NCBI RefSeq assembly: GCF_900109515.1
Contig: NZ_FOBD01000001.1
Span: forward strand, 62,001 to 126,000
DNA from: Paenibacillus sp. OK003
GTDB lineage: Bacteria; Bacillota; Bacilli; Paenibacillales; Paenibacillaceae
Reading direction: 5' to 3'
DNA: 64,000 bases
Part shown: positions 18,081-24,956 of the stretch, in pieces
Position numbering within the stretch: the stretch's first letter is position 1
How the letters are laid out: each line of letters opens with the position of its first letter
Made by a program: the position numbers and the translations under genes
Notes under the pieces: generated by a model
What the model saw: only the letters and a program-made list of their open reading frames with translations
Databases searched by the model: none
What the model was told of the DNA's origin: nothing

Positions 18081-18106
18081 CAAATGAAACGAAAGGCGGC
18101 GTATAT

Positions 18107-18487
18107 ATGTCTTATCACTTTTATGGTCTTGACCATGTACAACTTGCTGCACCAGAAGAGTGTGAAACGGATGCACGTGATTTTTTTTATAAAGTGTTAG
18201 GTTGGAACGAGATTCGCAAACCTGAAATGTTGAGAAAACGTGGTGGTGTTTGGTTTCAATGTGGCATGCATCAAGTACATATTGGAGTGCAAAAAGATTT
18301 TGTTCCCGCTATAAAAGCACATCCGGCATTTCACGTACAGAATTTAGATGCGTTGCGTGACGATCTGAATCGTAACCATATTCAAGTCATTGATGATGAA
18401 GCACGGACTGACGAAGGTGTAAAAAGGTTCTATATCAATGATCCCTTTGGAAATCGACTTGAATTTCTGGAATGGATTAAGCCATAG
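18107..18487 (+). CDS. VOC-superfamily (glyoxalase/bleomycin-resistance fold) protein
   Basis: Single VOC-fold protein of 126 residues with two beta-alpha-beta-beta-beta halves. The first begins YGLDHVQLAAPEECETDARDFFYKVLGW and the second begins at about residue 80. Candidate metal ligands are His10 in the DHVQLA strand, a His in HQVHIGV, a His in AFHVQN and a Glu in RLEFLEW, consistent with a metal-dependent enzyme or a ligand-binding protein. The substrate cannot be told. The ATG has AAAGGCGGCG upstream. It is the first gene of the trmD-rplS insertion and is monocistronic by appearance. Confidence 0.8.
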   Translation: MSYHFYGLDHVQLAAPEECETDARDFFYKVLGWNEIRKPEMLRKRGGVWFQCGMHQVHIGVQKDFVPAIKAHPAFHVQNLDALRDDLNRNHIQVIDDEARTDEGVKRFYINDPFGNRLEFLEWIKP

Positions 18488-18599
18488 GCCAACAAGCTTA
18501 CTCCTACTATTGAACACTTTTGCCGTTTTGAACATTTTTCCATGTTCCGAAATGGGGTTGTATAAACTGAAAGATTTCTTTATGGTGATTTCAGCTTTA

Positions 18600-18791
18600 T
18601 AAATTGAACTAAACTAAACATTTACACGAGAAACGGAGAGGACAGAAATAACCTGAAGAAGCGGAGCGTTCGCCTTTATCACCGGATTTTCCCATTTGAA
18701 AAAGAGAATTTAAAAAATCTGGGGATAACAGCGATCGGAAGGTTGTTCTGTCATCGGAGTGGTAAGTGTAAATATTCTTTAGTTTAATTTA
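18600..18791 (+). ncRNA. candidate structured leader RNA, copy 1
   Basis: A 14-bp outer dyad (18600-18613 with 18778-18791, one G-T) continues into ATTTACAC (18620-18627) paired with GTGTAAAT (18766-18773). Inside, GACAGAA (18641-18647) pairs with TTCTGTC (18746-18752). Innermost, AATCT (18716-18720) pairs with AGGTT (18740-18744) and encloses GGGGATAACAG. The same nesting and the conserved AATCTGGGGATAA core recur at 22801-22931. This copy carries a 68-nt insert between helices. It ends 40 nt before the start codon of the propeller gene, so a cis-acting leader is likely. No match to a known riboswitch was recognised. Confidence 0.6.
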
Positions 18792-18831
18792 TATAGAAGC
18801 GTATGAAGACGACATGCTGAGGAGGAAGAGT

Positions 18832-20088
18832 ATGAATCATCAGCCTTATGAAGTGGGCAGAGTGGATATTTGTGAAGCTGGAGAGCGCTGCAAGATGCTT
18901 CTGGGGGATCTGAATGGAGATGGCAGGCTGGAGATGCTGTTGGTGCAGGCAGATGGGGGCATAGACGATCGTTACGTTCCGCATCAGGTATGCTGTTTGT
19001 CGGCATATGATCTGGATGGAACATTAATGTGGCAGGTCGGAACACCGGATCCGGATGCAGGCGGTCCAGGATCAGACTATCCCGCTCAGATTGCAGATTG
19101 GGATGGGGACGGAAATAATGAAGTGCTGTGTGTGATGAACAAACAATTTCTTATTCTGGACGGAAGTACCGGTGAGATAAAGAAACGTCATGATTTGCCT
19201 GGAGAGCAAGCGCATGACTGTCTTATTCTTGCAAACCTGACTGGTGACCAACACACAATGGATATCCTGCTGAAGGATCGGTATAAGACGTTATGGGCAT
19301 TAGATCACGATTTCAATTTGTTGTGGAAGCATGAAGGCAATATAGGTCATTTTCCGTGGGTCTACGATATTGATGGGGATGGCAAGGATGAAGTGATGGC
19401 CGGGTATGACATGCTGGATCATGATGGGACATTATTATGGTCCTGTCAGAATCTTGAGGATCACGCAGACTGTATATGGTTTGGCGATGTGGATGAGGAC
19501 GGGGAAGTTGAAATTGTTATCGGTGGCAGTGTCACGGTGATGATGGATCGGCACGGTAATGAAAAATGGCGTTATGAGGATTCGATTGAATCACAGCATA
19601 TTGCTTTGGGGAAATTTTATAGTGAAAGACAAGGATTACAGATTGCAGGCTTGGATCGGATTATTCGTGGAGATGAGAATGGTAAGGATGGAATGTTTAT
19701 GCTGGATAGCGACGGAAAGGAACTTTGGAAAGAAGATCGTAAAACTCGTGGCTGGTTAACCATTATTGAGCCTGTACGCAACTGGGATGACAGCGGGCTT
19801 GACTATATCCTGGCTTATCGCCGAGGTGGGGGCGTCCTGCCAGGTTTGATTAATGGTAATATGAAAACGGTTGCAGTGTTTGGGAAAGAGGGCTACGCTG
19901 TACATGCCGACTTGTGTCAGAGCGGAAGGGAACAGATCATCATCTATGATGCACATGAAGCCGTGATCTATTCCAGCTCAGTGATGGATGTAACCACGCC
20001 AACCTCTTTGGACATAAAAAGAGCCCAGCTTCAGCCAAAAAGGCTGTATAGCTCGACTCTTTATCCAGGCGGGGAAGTTTCAATCTAG
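18832..20088 (+). CDS. FG-GAP/VCBS-like beta-propeller protein
   Basis: Protein of about 418 residues built from repeated blades with calcium-binding Dx(D/N)GDG-type loops: DLNGDGRLE near residue 26, DWDGDGNNE near 90, DIDGDGKDE near 180 and DVDEDGEVE near 220. The fold resembles FG-GAP/VCBS propellers and rhamnogalacturonan-lyase-like proteins. There is no signal peptide or membrane segment, so it appears cytoplasmic; no catalytic residues can be assigned. The ATG at 18832 follows GGAGGAAGAG; an in-frame ATG at 18814 precedes that site. Its stop lies one base from the stop of the convergent deacetylase gene. The function is unknown; a sugar-related role is only a guess. Confidence 0.75.
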   Translation: MNHQPYEVGRVDICEAGERCKMLLGDLNGDGRLEMLLVQADGGIDDRYVPHQVCCLSAYDLDGTLMWQVGTPDPDAGGPGSDYPAQIADWDGDGNNEVLCVMNKQFLILDGSTGEIKKRHDLPGEQAHDCLILANLTGDQHTMDILLKDRYKTLWALDHDFNLLWKHEGNIGHFPWVYDIDGDGKDEVMAGYDMLDHDGTLLWSCQNLEDHADCIWFGDVDEDGEVEIVIGGSVTVMMDRHGNEKWRYEDSIESQHIALGKFYSERQGLQIAGLDRIIRGDENGKDGMFMLDSDGKELWKEDRKTRGWLTIIEPVRNWDDSGLDYILAYRRGGGVLPGLINGNMKTVAVFGKEGYAVHADLCQSGREQIIIYDAHEAVIYSSSVMDVTTPTSLDIKRAQLQPKRLYSSTLYPGGEVSI

Positions 20089-20089
20089 C

Positions 20090-21055
20090 TTAATGACTGA
20101 TCTCTACGACAGGAAGGATGTCCTGTTGGTCTGATTGAGGATGGAGCAATGCAGCCAAATCGGTTCCTGTCGTAACCGTTAATCGTGGGAGCTTCATGGG
20201 ATTATCCCCAGGTCGAACAAAGCCTGAACGTACGGAAAAGGCCATGCGATACCCATTTTGCTGCAGCTGATAGATCATCTGTGTGCTGGTATAACCGAAA
20301 GGGTAGGCAAGATACGGCGTATCAATACCCGTTTCTTTCATCAGCTTGACGTCATCATTCAGCAGGCTTGTGTCGAGTCCGACGGGCACGTTGTCGCCGC
20401 AACGCATATATCCCTTGTGATGCAGATTATAGGTATGGCTGTTGAACTCAAAGACGTCTTTAGCGGCCAACATCTCCTGTTTGGAGATGAACGTTTTTTT
20501 GGCTGGATCAAAAGCCGAAGGCTGATCCTGAATTTTGCTGCCGATCACAAACAGGGAAGCATGGAAATTATATTTTTTAAGCACAGGGTAGGCTAAAGTA
20601 TAATTGTTCTGATACCCATCATCAAAGGTGATGACAATGGACTTTTTGGGCAGGGAGATCTGTCCATTCACGTATTGCTCTAGCTGCTCCAGTGTGATTG
20701 TGTTGTACCCTTCTTCATGCAAATATTTCATGTTTTCTTCGAAGTCTTCCAGATTAATGATCGATTTGTTGTTTGTTTCATGATTGTTGATTTTGGGCTG
20801 TATGTAATGATACATCAGTACAGGTACTTCAGTAGCCGAACCTTGTGCGATGTGAAAGGTAGCCAGATCAAGTGCAGGTTTGCTGGAATAATCGGAGTGA
20901 GACATTAGAAATGCCTTACGTTTGACCATATCCCAGGACGTGCAAGCTTTGTGAGACATTGCATTGGTAGGATGAGTTACCGCGTAAGCATACATTGTAA
21001 TGGTACAAGTGAGTAATGCGAGTGCAGCAAGAGCAATTTTTTTGAAGTATTTCAT
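20090..21055 (-). CDS. secreted polysaccharide deacetylase (CE4/NodB fold)
   Basis: Exported carbohydrate esterase 4 family enzyme, 321 residues. Residues 1-26 form a signal peptide with a lysine-rich start and a hydrophobic core. The NodB domain shows TFDDGY (Asp145/Asp146), the metal-binding SHTYNLHH motif (His207/His212) and a YPFGY motif near 251-255. These point to an active metal-dependent N- or O-deacetylase, probably acting on cell-wall or capsule glycans. The N-terminal VPVLMYHYIQP motif is shared with the PgaB/IcaB-like branch. AAGGAG lies 12 nt before the ATG. It is convergent with the propeller gene and divergent from rplS. Confidence 0.88.
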   Translation of the reverse strand: MKYFKKIALAALALLTCTITMYAYAVTHPTNAMSHKACTSWDMVKRKAFLMSHSDYSSKPALDLATFHIAQGSATEVPVLMYHYIQPKINNHETNNKSIINLEDFEENMKYLHEEGYNTITLEQLEQYVNGQISLPKKSIVITFDDGYQNNYTLAYPVLKKYNFHASLFVIGSKIQDQPSAFDPAKKTFISKQEMLAAKDVFEFNSHTYNLHHKGYMRCGDNVPVGLDTSLLNDDVKLMKETGIDTPYLAYPFGYTSTQMIYQLQQNGYRMAFSVRSGFVRPGDNPMKLPRLTVTTGTDLAALLHPQSDQQDILPVVEISH

Positions 21056-21439
21056 AGTTCGTTTGGTTCTCCTTTTGCCATTTCATTTCTTCGTGGAATT
21101 ACATTTAGATGCATCAGCACGTAATCCAACAAGCTATATCATAGACGATCTTTCTTGACAGAAAGTTACAGTATTTTTTCCGTCTAATCCTTGACTTATT
21201 CAAGAATACTAATTATGACAATCCATAGGGTGAAGCTTCGATGTGCACAAAGGAATTGTGCAGAAAAACGGATGGACAGGTGTAGTTTAATGGAATTGTA
21301 ATGTGACTATAATAGAATTCAGGACGTATTTTAGATGATTGTTATAGCGGATAACGACTAATTGGAGTAAAGGGAACTAAAGAGGATTAAAGGCGATTGA
21401 AGAACCAAAGAGTTCCGTCAGCAATTTGTTTAATTTTCC
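21056..21439. other. deacetylase-rplS divergent intergenic region
   Basis: No gene is supported. The region is AT-rich. A CTTTCT-TGAC-AGAAAG inverted repeat near 21150 and a TATAAT near 21310 are seen, but neither makes a convincing promoter with a matched -35. The minus-strand promoter for the deacetylase should lie in the first 200 bases. Confidence 0.4.
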
Positions 21440-21468
21440 TTGTGTTTTGTTATGGTGCGTGATACAAT
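21440..21468 (+). promoter_or_regulatory. rplS promoter
   Basis: TTGTGT (21440-21445) and TACAAT (21463-21468) with a 17-bp spacer. A start near 21475 would give a leader of about 95 nt. Confidence 0.55.
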
Positions 21469-21474
21469 AAGTCT

Positions 21475-21570
21475 GTTATGTGGAATACGGCGGTCCTCTA
21501 TGGATAATGAAGGAGACAAGGTGTTCTCTGGAAGAAGTATGAACGCCTGTACGGAAGGAGGGAGTCATAG
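21475..21570 (+). promoter_or_regulatory. possible L19 autoregulatory leader
   Basis: Leader between the promoter and rplS. AGGTGTTC and GAACGCCT can pair (one G-T) to form a hairpin with a purine-rich loop just before the ribosome site. Firmicute rplS genes often carry an L19 leader RNA of this size. The match here was judged from position and one hairpin, not from a covariance search. Confidence 0.35.
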
Positions 21571-21912
21571 ATGAATATCGTTCAAGCGATTACACAAGAA
21601 CAACTTCGTAAAGATATTCCGAGTTTTCGTCCTGGTGACACTTTGAAAGTGCACGTTAAGGTAATCGAGGGAACTCGTGAGCGTATCCAATTGTTCGAAG
21701 GTGTTGTGATTAAACGCCGTGGTGGTGGAATCAGTGAGACTTTTACAGTTCGTAAAATTTCTTACGGTGTAGGTGTGGAAAGAGCTTTCCCGCTTCATTC
21801 CCCTAAAATCGATAGAATCGAAGTGGCTCGCCGTGGTAAAGTGCGTCGTGCGAAGCTTTATTATCTTCGTGAACTACGCGGTAAAGCAGCGAGAATTAAA
21901 GAAATTCGTTAA
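21571..21912 (+). CDS. rplS: 50S ribosomal protein L19
   Basis: Large-subunit protein L19 at the 30S interface. The 113-residue basic product includes the family motifs [35 protein letters not shown] and the C-terminal [29 protein letters not shown] supports the ATG. Usually it directly follows trmD; here 3.6 kb of accessory DNA separates them and the gene has its own promoter and terminator. Confidence 0.97.
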   Translation: MNIVQAITQEQLRKDIPSFRPGDTLKVHVKVIEGTRERIQLFEGVVIKRRGGGISETFTVRKISYGVGVERAFPLHSPKIDRIEVARRGKVRRAKLYYLRELRGKAARIKEIR

Positions 21913-21930
21913 TATAACGGATACCGGGGA

Positions 21931-21959
21931 GGGCTTGGAGACAAGCCCTTTTCGTTTTT
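21931..21959 (+). terminator. rho-independent terminator after rplS
   Basis: GGGCTTG (21931-21937) pairs with CAAGCCC (21942-21948) around GAGA, followed by TTTTCGTTTTT. Confidence 0.88.
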
Positions 21960-22168
21960 GTCCGGGAAAAGTTGAACCGGAGGTGCACTTCCGAGTAAAA
22001 TGGTATGGCGGCACACGCGCGAATAGTCCGGGAGGCTTGTGGAATCAGTTATTGAAGGACATTTGAATTGTGGATTAAATGTACTGGTAATGCTTGCGTG
22101 TAAGATTACATAACTGATGATGTGTAAAAACTGCTATAACATGTACTGTGAAGAGAGGAAGATCATTA

Positions 22169-22789
22169 ATGGAACAGGAAGTTCAACAGGACCAGGGCAA
22201 TACTGTCGAAGAGAAAGGCAGTCGATCCAAAAAAGCCAAAAATGAAATTTTCGAATGGCTCAAAGCCATCGTGATCGCACTAGTACTTGTCATTTTGATT
22301 CGGTGGTTGCTGTTCAAACCGTTTGTTGTGGACGGGCCTTCCATGCAACCGAATTTTCATACAGGTGAACGTGTGATTGTCAATGAAATTTTATATGATA
22401 TCAGAGAGCCACAGCGCGGAGAAGTTATCGTATTCCACGTTCCATCTGAGGGCCGTGATTTCATTAAACGTGTCATTGCTGTCGCTGGTGATACCGTTGA
22501 GGTCCAGGACGATACGGTGCTGGTCAATGGTAAAAAAGTCGATGAGACTTACATTCAGGGAGCAATCGATGCTGCTGAAGCGAACGGTGGAACCTATAAC
22601 GTGAAGGACTTCCCTAATGAGCAATTCCCGGATGGGAAAGTACCTGAAGGTCATGTTTTTGTAATGGGGGATAACCGTCCAAACAGTACGGATAGCCGGA
22701 TGATCGGTTATGTGTCACTGACGGATATTGTAGGTCGTGCAGATGTAATTTTCTGGCCGATCGGCGATATCAAATGGATTAACCATTAA
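22169..22789 (+). CDS. lepB: signal peptidase I
   Basis: Membrane-bound serine protease that removes signal peptides from exported preproteins. The 206-residue product has a charged cytoplasmic N-terminus, one transmembrane segment at about residues 31-49, the catalytic serine in GPSMQPNF (Ser58) and the general-base lysine in FIKRVIAVAGD (Lys100), plus the GDNRPNSTDSR box. A single membrane span is typical of Gram-positive SipS-type enzymes. The ATG at 22169 is well spaced from GAGAGGAAG; a GTG at 22148 in frame lies upstream of it. rbgA follows after the second structured leader element. Confidence 0.94.
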   Translation: MEQEVQQDQGNTVEEKGSRSKKAKNEIFEWLKAIVIALVLVILIRWLLFKPFVVDGPSMQPNFHTGERVIVNEILYDIREPQRGEVIVFHVPSEGRDFIKRVIAVAGDTVEVQDDTVLVNGKKVDETYIQGAIDAAEANGGTYNVKDFPNEQFPDGKVPEGHVFVMGDNRPNSTDSRMIGYVSLTDIVGRADVIFWPIGDIKWINH

Positions 22790-22800
22790 TATGAATGCAG

Positions 22801-22931
22801 GATATATAAGCAAAATATAAAGTGTACACCAAAACGTAGAGGGCAGAACTAATCTGGGGATAATAGAAATCTAAGATTGTTTTGCCAGCGAAATGATGCG
22901 GTGTGCATGTCGTAGAAAAAGCTTGTATATC
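22801..22931 (+). ncRNA. candidate structured leader RNA, copy 2
   Basis: The outer stem is GATATATAAGC (22801-22811) with GCTTGTATATC (22921-22931). Next, TGTACACC (22823-22830) pairs with GGTGTGCA (22900-22907). GGCAGAA (22842-22848) pairs with TTTTGCC (22880-22886). AATCT (22851-22855) pairs with AGATT (22874-22878) and encloses GGGGATAATAG. Each helix corresponds to one in copy 1 at 18600-18791, with different bases but preserved pairing. It lies in the lepB-rbgA gap, 24 nt before the rbgA GTG. Confidence 0.6.
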
Positions 22932-22955
22932 AACAAATAATGAGGTGAAGACAAG

Positions 22956-23819
22956 GTGACGATTCAATGGTTTCCAGGTCATATGACCCGAGCCAGACGC
23001 CAGATTCAGGATAAGTTAAAGCTGATTGACGTGGTCATCGAACTGCTGGATGCCCGTCTGCCTGTCTCCAGCCGCAACCCGATGATTGACGAGATTTTAC
23101 AGGGCAAACCCCGGATGATTTTGTTGAATAAGTCCGACTTGGCGGATGCGAAAGTGACGCAAGAATGGATTGAATATTTCAAAAAAGAGGGAATCACTGC
23201 TTTCCCTGTAGATGCTTCAACAGGTACCAACGTGAAAGACATCCCAACGCAAGCGAAGCTTCTCCTTAAAGAAAAAATTGATCGTCAAATAGCTAAAGGG
23301 ATTAACCCGAGAGCGGTTCGTGGACTGATTGTTGGTATTCCAAACGTGGGTAAATCCACGCTAATTAACCGACTAGCTGGACGGAACATTGCGGCAACGG
23401 GAGATCGTCCTGGTGTGACGAAGGGACAACAGTGGATCAAAGTTGGTAAAGAAATGGAACTGCTGGATACCCCGGGTATTCTTTGGCCGAAATTTGAAGA
23501 TCAAAACGTGGGTTATCGTCTTGCGGTAACAGGTGCAATTAAGGAAGAGATTCTGAATGCAGAAGACATCGCCTTTTTTGGCATCAGTTATCTAATGCGT
23601 TATTACTGGGATTCTCTTGAGGAACGATATGGGCTTCAGGAGTTCTCCAAGGATGCGGATGATTCGGACAGCGTTGTTGCGATTATGGAACAGGTTGGTC
23701 GTATACGTGGTTGTGTTGTAAGTGGTGGGCGTATCGATTTGGAAAAGGCATCGCGAGCATTTCTGCGTGAACTGCGTGCGGGCAAAATGGGACGTTTCTC
23801 TATGGAAGCTCCTTATTAA
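22956..23819 (+). CDS. rbgA: ribosome biogenesis GTPase RbgA
   Basis: Circularly permuted GTPase (YlqF) needed for late 50S assembly. The 287-residue product has the motifs in permuted order: DARLP (residues 32-36), G4 NKSD at 58-61, then G1 GIPNVGKST near 127 and G3 DTPG near 171. It starts [17 protein letters not shown], the family signature. The GTG follows GAGGTGAAG. The C-terminal helical domain is complete. The gene may be controlled through the structured element in its leader. Confidence 0.96.
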   Translation: MTIQWFPGHMTRARRQIQDKLKLIDVVIELLDARLPVSSRNPMIDEILQGKPRMILLNKSDLADAKVTQEWIEYFKKEGITAFPVDASTGTNVKDIPTQAKLLLKEKIDRQIAKGINPRAVRGLIVGIPNVGKSTLINRLAGRNIAATGDRPGVTKGQQWIKVGKEMELLDTPGILWPKFEDQNVGYRLAVTGAIKEEILNAEDIAFFGISYLMRYYWDSLEERYGLQEFSKDADDSDSVVAIMEQVGRIRGCVVSGGRIDLEKASRAFLRELRAGKMGRFSMEAPY

Positions 23820-23840
23820 ATAAGAGACAACTGCCGAAAG

Positions 23841-23879
23841 AAGCGGCCGTTACCGGATCACCGGGAGCGGTCGCTTTTT
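23841..23879 (+). terminator. rho-independent terminator after rbgA
   Basis: AAGCGGCCG...CCGG pairs with CCGG...CGGTCGCTT around ATCA, then T5. Confidence 0.87.
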
Positions 23880-24221
23880 GTCATACTGGAATTTAAAATA
23901 GAGGAACCTTGATTGATCTGGAAGGTGATTCTAGAAAATTGCACTTTATGGGATTGTATTGTACGTATATCTGGGTCTCTTAAATCATGCTATGATGAGT
24001 GGTGAAGATTTAGCCTGCTCAATCCTGAATATCTTCAATTTAAGCCATCAGATACCGATAAAAGAATAACTCACCATCGTATGATTATATATGCTCCACA
24101 GAAGTTTATTTCTTATTCAATAGGATCTGATAGAACAAAAATTGGGAATCTACGTCTATATACCAAAATGATATAAAAGTGATGTGTTGAAGCAAGAGTG
24201 GGCAGAGGAGATGACACCGTA
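23880..24221 (+). other. rbgA-rnhB intergenic region
   Basis: About 340 bases without a supported gene. It is AT-rich, with no clear consensus promoter and no long repeat seen. It should contain the rnhB promoter because a terminator precedes it. Confidence 0.4.
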
Positions 24222-24926
24222 ATGAAGGAAATGAATGAGTTAACTGAATTGACGCAACTGGATGCCCTGGTTGAACCGAAAAAGAAGAAAAAAGAATTGG
24301 TGGAGCCCAAAGATTTGCTGATCTATGAGCGTGAATATTGGGAAAGCGGATTTGAACGTATTGCCGGCATTGATGAAGTGGGACGTGGTTGTTTATTTGG
24401 AGATGTAGTAGCGGCAGCCGTTATTTTACCTCGTGATCTGATTCTGGAAGGGGTTAATGATTCCAAGAAATTAACGGAGAAAAAGCGTGACGCATTATAT
24501 GACATTATTATGGAAAAGGCGTTGTCAGTGGGGATCGGTTATGCAGATGCGGAAACGATTGATCAACTGAATATTAAGCAGGCTGCAAGGCTTGCCATGA
24601 AACGTGCGGTAGGAGCGCTTGAGGGTGTGCCGGACTACCTTTTGGTGGATGCAGAAAAGGTGGATGTGAATATACCGCAGTTGTCCATTATTAAAGGCGA
24701 TGCCAACAGTCAGTCCATTGCGGCAGCATCCATTATTGCGAAGGTTACCCGGGATCGGCTTTGCAAGGAGGATTGGGATACGTTATATCCGGAATACGGG
24801 TTATCGATACATAAGGGATATGCAACGAAATTTCATCGTGAACAAATTATGGCTCTTGGTGCTACACCCATGCATCGTCGCAGTTTTCTCGGCAATCTGC
24901 TCGGAGAACAGCATACTTTATTTTAA
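24222..24926 (+). CDS. rnhB: ribonuclease HII
   Basis: Removes RNA from RNA-DNA hybrids and starts ribonucleotide excision. The product of about 234 residues has the catalytic pair in GIDEVGRG (Asp51/Glu52), NDSKKLTEKKR, the third acidic site LLVDA and the late motif HKGYATKFH. The loop after GRG reads CLFGD instead of the usual PLAGP, and KGYAT replaces KGYGT. The N-terminal 30 residues are lysine- and glutamate-rich and not conserved. The ATG at 24222 has GAGGAG upstream; a GTG at 24198 is possible but lacks a site. The family is secure despite the unusual loop. Confidence 0.92.
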   Translation: MKEMNELTELTQLDALVEPKKKKKELVEPKDLLIYEREYWESGFERIAGIDEVGRGCLFGDVVAAAVILPRDLILEGVNDSKKLTEKKRDALYDIIMEKALSVGIGYADAETIDQLNIKQAARLAMKRAVGALEGVPDYLLVDAEKVDVNIPQLSIIKGDANSQSIAAASIIAKVTRDRLCKEDWDTLYPEYGLSIHKGYATKFHREQIMALGATPMHRRSFLGNLLGEQHTLF

Positions 24927-24956
24927 TTAAACCATACACGGAGGGAGGGTGAAGTT

